Below are positions 61,036 through 64,000 of a DNA stretch of 64,000 nt, piece after piece (position 1 is the stretch's first letter; each line of letters opens with the position of its first letter). Position numbers and translations under genes: made by a program. Source of the stretch: MPNP01 sp963668325 (GTDB taxonomy: Bacteria > Pseudomonadota > Alphaproteobacteria > Rhodobacterales > Rhodobacteraceae). The DNA lies in the NCBI GenBank assembly GCA_963668325.1, contig OY764222.1, forward strand, positions 2,480,001 through 2,544,000, written 5' to 3'. The notes under the pieces are model-generated. The model was not told the origin of the DNA. It saw only the letters and a list, made by a program, of their open reading frames with translations, and made no database searches.

Positions 61036-62736
61036 CAGTAATTCCCGCTTAAAATTTATTTCGCCATAAACAGGGCGTTTACAAAGTTAGTAAAATTTAT
61101 TTTTCGTAAACAGCTTGCAATCACTTTTTGCCAAATTGCCATGATTCTCATATTATTGGAACCAATAACAATTGTTTTCAATAATAACATTTTCGAGCAG
61201 TATCATGTACCAGAAACTCCGTCGGTATGTTTCAATGCCAGGCCTTCTGTCAACCGTTGGCAAGGTTTTCGACACCGTTCCAGACCCAATCAACAACCGA
61301 GGTTTCACCCTCCGAGATTGTCTGATGTCAGGTTTGGCGGTGTATCATGTCAAATCACCCTCCCTCCTGGACTTTGACCAAAAAACCCGGGGTAAGGATG
61401 CCGACCCCACAGTGGTCCATAATCTCAAGACCCTCTTTGGCGTCAAGAAGGCGCCGTCCGACACTTGCTTGCGCGAAAGACTGGACCCGGTTGACCCCAG
61501 CCATTTCCGTGACGCCTTCAAGGCGGTCTTCACCAATTTCCAACGAAGCAAGGGGCTGGAACATTTCACGGTCTTGGGCGATCATTATCTCATGGCTCTT
61601 GATGGCACCGGTTATTACAGCTCCAACAAGGTGTGTTGCTCCTCCTGTTGTGTCAAGACGTATCGCAACGGCACCAAATCCTATTATCATCAGATGATGG
61701 CCGGTGCTCTGGTTCATCCAACAATCAAGACCGTCATTCCGTTTGCCCCGGAAATGATCACCCGTAAGGATGGGGAGGCTAAGAACGATTGTGAACGGAA
61801 TGCCGCCAAACGGTTTATCACCGCTTTCCGAGAAGACCACCCCCATCTCAAGACCATTGTCGTGGAAGACGGGCTGGCTTCCAATGCGCCCCATATCAGA
61901 CACTTGCAGAAGCATGATCTACGCTTTATCCTGGGGGCCAGAGAAGGTGACCACAAAGCCTTATATAACTGGGTTGACACCCATCCGGATACCCAAGCCC
62001 TGAGCCGAAGGGAACGAACCAGTAAAGGGGTGATTACCCATCAGTTCCGCTGGCTCAATAACGTCCCCCTGAACGACAGCAATGTCAACCTGGAGGTCAA
62101 TGTCCTCTTCTATTCCGAAACCAAGCCCATTGGCAAGAAACAAGACAATGAAGTCAAGACGACCAAATGGGGCTGGGTTTCTGATCTTCCTCTCAATGAA
62201 ACAACGGTGATGCCTATGATGCGAGCTGCCAGATCGCGCTGGCGGATAGAAAACGAAAATATAAAAATTCTGAAGTCCGAAGCCGGAAATGGTTATCGGC
62301 TGGAGCACAGCTATGGTCATGGAAAGTACAATCTTGCCAGTGTGATGGCCAATTTATGCCTGCTGGATTTTCTGGTGGAACAGGTGGTTGCACATTGTTG
62401 CGGCTTGTTTCAGCAGGCACTCAAAAAACAGAAACGCAAGAAATATCTATGGGAAGCGATGCGAATGTTGTTTACCCTTGTTAAAATCAATAGTTGGGAA
62501 ACCTATTACCGCCTGTTAATCGAACCACGCCAGATGATTGAAGGGGAGATGCTTCTTCGTGATCCTTAGCAAAGCAACCATGTCACCGTAAGTGTTCCAC
62601 CGGATATTCAGAATAAATCACATCAGAAGAAAAGATAATGGGGGTAAAAACTCTTCGGTATCGCTTGCCAACTTGGTGGAGGGAGCTTATAAGGAACAGA
62701 ATTGGCCTTTGGGCTAAAAATTAGCGGGAACTACTG
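61036..62736 (+). mobile_element. IS4-like insertion sequence, about 1.7 kb
   Basis: The ends are inverted repeats CAGTAATTCCCGCT (61036-61049) and its partner at 62723-62736, differing at one of 14 bases. CAATTTTTG flanks both ends as a direct repeat. One transposase gene fills the interior. The intact duplications and matching ends suggest a fairly recent insertion. Confidence 0.85.
61205..62569 (+). CDS. Transposase, IS4-type DDE
   Basis: A 454-residue transposase, intact. The DDE residues are probably Asp in YLMALDGTGYYSS, Asp in TIVVEDGLASNAP and Glu in RWRIENENIKILKSEAG. The last block continues with RLEHSYGHGKYNLASVMANL, a pattern common to this transposase group. I start it at ATG 61205; an in-frame upstream start at 61172 lies inside the left end and is unlikely. 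Composition is richer in G and C than the neighbourhood. Confidence 0.88.
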   Translation: MYQKLRRYVSMPGLLSTVGKVFDTVPDPINNRGFTLRDCLMSGLAVYHVKSPSLLDFDQKTRGKDADPTVVHNLKTLFGVKKAPSDTCLRERLDPVDPSHFRDAFKAVFTNFQRSKGLEHFTVLGDHYLMALDGTGYYSSNKVCCSSCCVKTYRNGTKSYYHQMMAGALVHPTIKTVIPFAPEMITRKDGEAKNDCERNAAKRFITAFREDHPHLKTIVVEDGLASNAPHIRHLQKHDLRFILGAREGDHKALYNWVDTHPDTQALSRRERTSKGVITHQFRWLNNVPLNDSNVNLEVNVLFYSETKPIGKKQDNEVKTTKWGWVSDLPLNETTVMPMMRAARSRWRIENENIKILKSEAGNGYRLEHSYGHGKYNLASVMANLCLLDFLVEQVVAHCCGLFQQALKKQKRKKYLWEAMRMLFTLVKINSWETYYRLLIEPRQMIEGEMLLRDP

Positions 62737-62977
62737 CAATTTTTGTCATTTTTGAAAGATGATCAAAAAAATTAGTACTTGAGTGATAGAATTTTCAGAG
62801 AGGGAAATAGGTGATTTCAAATTTTGGTAAAAAATATGAGGTACCCATAATTGAATTAATATGCGGTGTTTGGTAATTCTTACTTATAGTGCGAATAAAT
62901 ATATCATAAACTTTTACCTCAGAATTTATTAATATAAGGCAGTCTTGTGGCAAATGCTTTTTCGTGAAGGAAAATTG
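62570..62977. other. IS right end and AT-rich intergenic region
   Basis: Bases 62570-62736 are the non-coding right end of the IS4-like element. From 62746 to 62977 the sequence is AT-rich and carries the promoter of the MORN-repeat gene. No other feature is seen. Confidence 0.55.
62737..62745. repeat. Right target-site duplication of the IS4-like element
   Basis: CAATTTTTG, the second copy of the 9-base target duplication at 61027-61035. Confidence 0.75.
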
Positions 62978-64000
62978 ATGAATTATATTACCCGAACTTA
63001 CATTCTTATCTCCTTCCTCATGATATTTCCCTTTTCAGTAATTGCCCAAACTGAATTGGGTCAAGGAAATTATGAAGGTGATTTCTTTGATGACCAGAGG
63101 CATGGTAAGGGTATTTTGACTCTCGAGAATGGGTATGTTTACGAAGGTGATTGGGTTCGAGGGGAAAGAACTGGTGAGGGGAAAGAAGAATTTGGCAATG
63201 GCACCGTTTACATAGGTTCCTTCATGAAGGGAAAAGCCCATGGCAAGGGTGAAGTAACGCTTCCAACCGGTTATTCTTATAATGGCTTTTGGGAAGATGG
63301 GAAGAAGCATGGCCGGGGTTTCGAAACCTACTCCAAGGGCGGTTCGTTTGAGGGTAACTTTGTTAACGACCACAAACATGGATTAGGCAAAAGAGTATTT
63401 GTTGATGGGCAGGTAATCGAGGGCACATGGGTAGAGGGCGTATTGACTGGTGAGACGACCATTTATTATACAAATGGATCAGTTTATGAGGGGCAGTTTG
63501 TCAATGGTGTCCAGGAAGGTTTTGGTAAATTCACATCGAAAGATGGTTTTTCATATTCCGGTGACTGGAAAAACGGCCAAATGTCAGGTAAGGGAGAAAT
63601 TGTCTATACCGATGGAAGCAAGTATATCGGGGAAATCGTCAACCAACAACCACAAGGCACGGGATTTATCACCCGATCAGATGGATCAACCTTTGAGGGA
63701 ATTTTTGACAATGGTCCTTTTGATGGGACAGGCACTTTCCTGAATGAAAATGGGGCCGTAATCGAGGGTCGTTGGAAGAATGGTGAATTTGTCGAAATCC
63801 TTTCGATTACCAATTCCGACGGCAGTTTTTTCAAAGGTTCTTTTGTTGACGGAAATTTGAGCGGTAAGGGTACCTATGACAATGGCCAGGGGTTCACCTA
63901 TTCCGGCGATTGGGTAAATGGTAAAATGACTGGTTTTGGTAATATTACATTCCCAGATAACTCAAATTATCATGGACAGGTCGTAAATGGTGTTCAGGAC
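62978..64000 (+). CDS. Exported MORN-repeat protein (3' end outside window)
   Basis: An open frame of 341 codons running off the window end. It starts at ATG 62978 with AAGGA upstream. A signal peptide (hydrophobic core ILISFLMIFPFSVIA) is followed by at least a dozen MORN repeats of about 23 residues, each built on YEGxW/F-xxGxxxGxGxxxxxxG, for example YVYEGDWVRGERTGEGKEEF and SYSGDWKNGQMSGKGEI. MORN repeats form elongated beta-hairpin stacks and often mediate lipid or protein contacts. The role and full length cannot be told from the window. Confidence 0.88.
   Translation, partial: MNYITRTYILISFLMIFPFSVIAQTELGQGNYEGDFFDDQRHGKGILTLENGYVYEGDWVRGERTGEGKEEFGNGTVYIGSFMKGKAHGKGEVTLPTGYSYNGFWEDGKKHGRGFETYSKGGSFEGNFVNDHKHGLGKRVFVDGQVIEGTWVEGVLTGETTIYYTNGSVYEGQFVNGVQEGFGKFTSKDGFSYSGDWKNGQMSGKGEIVYTDGSKYIGEIVNQQPQGTGFITRSDGSTFEGIFDNGPFDGTGTFLNENGAVIEGRWKNGEFVEILSITNSDGSFFKGSFVDGNLSGKGTYDNGQGFTYSGDWVNGKMTGFGNITFPDNSNYHGQVVNGVQD

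Noticed and set aside
61355..61915. 186-residue minus-strand frame inside the IS4-like transposase
   Set aside because: Shadow of the transposase on the other strand; GC-rich composition keeps the frame open.
1..64000. CRISPR array or large prophage
   Set aside because: No regularly spaced direct repeats and no phage structural, packaging or integrase gene set were seen.

Overview
The window is AT-rich (my impression; roughly 40-45% GC, not computed) and gene-dense. It is most consistent with an alphaproteobacterium, possibly a marine or aquatic lineage. The support is a cysteine-poor Fur/Mur-type regulator, an anmK/tyrS divergent pair, adjacent cyclophilin and coaD genes, a 443-residue GltX, and an aspartic protease with a SEC-C tail. 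This placement is inference; no 16S rRNA gene is present.

Layout. 1-449 is the 3' end of miaA. 856-6338 is a five-gene sugar uptake operon (binding protein, double ATPase, two permeases, tagatose/psicose-type 3-epimerase). 6411-6986 is an HTH antitoxin with a decayed BrnT-like toxin upstream in the same frame. 7351-19002 is housekeeping: MscS channel, MazG, nucleoside hydrolase, SelO, fur-eno, anmK, tyrS, a DUF3179 protein, cyclophilin, coaD and a CBS-pair protein. 19263-22436 is an accessory island with two HEPN-type pairs, one of them linked to a GIY-YIG nuclease-like protein. 22679-32216 is catabolic: the valine branch (mmsA, acyl-CoA dehydrogenase, 3-hydroxyisobutyryl-CoA hydrolase, mmsB), a PLP decarboxylase, an HSD10-like SDR, and edd-eda. 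32301-33162 is a Panacea-type toxin-antitoxin pair with a two-helix membrane protein. 33722-38594 is an RND efflux pair. 38827-41002 holds an oxidoreductase and a sterol-desaturase-like enzyme. 41142-46816 is the protocatechuate cluster pcaC-H-G-I-J-F-B, without pcaD. 47101-47893 is a small-protein/retropepsin pair, followed by tRNA-Ala(CGC). 48015-55728 is gcvTHP, gltX and nadE on the minus strand. 55899-55996 is a class II tRNA with a leucine-like body but an apparent GGC anticodon.

From about 56.0 kb the content becomes accessory. There are two unrecognised small genes, an IS1634-like element, a DUF433 antitoxin with a truncated toxin remnant, and an IS4-like element with clear 9-bp target duplications. 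A MORN-repeat protein runs off the window end.

Together the metabolic genes describe a heterotroph using sugars (uptake operon plus the Entner-Doudoroff lower enzymes), branched-chain amino acids and lignin-type aromatics, feeding propionyl-CoA, acetyl-CoA, succinyl-CoA and pyruvate into central metabolism. The unusual biology lies in the toxin-antitoxin and defence-like modules (four in different states of repair) and the odd class II tRNA. I do not claim a proven new system. The strongest candidates are the HEPN/GIY-YIG operon (19263-21291), the Panacea/membrane-protein pair, and the GGC class II tRNA.
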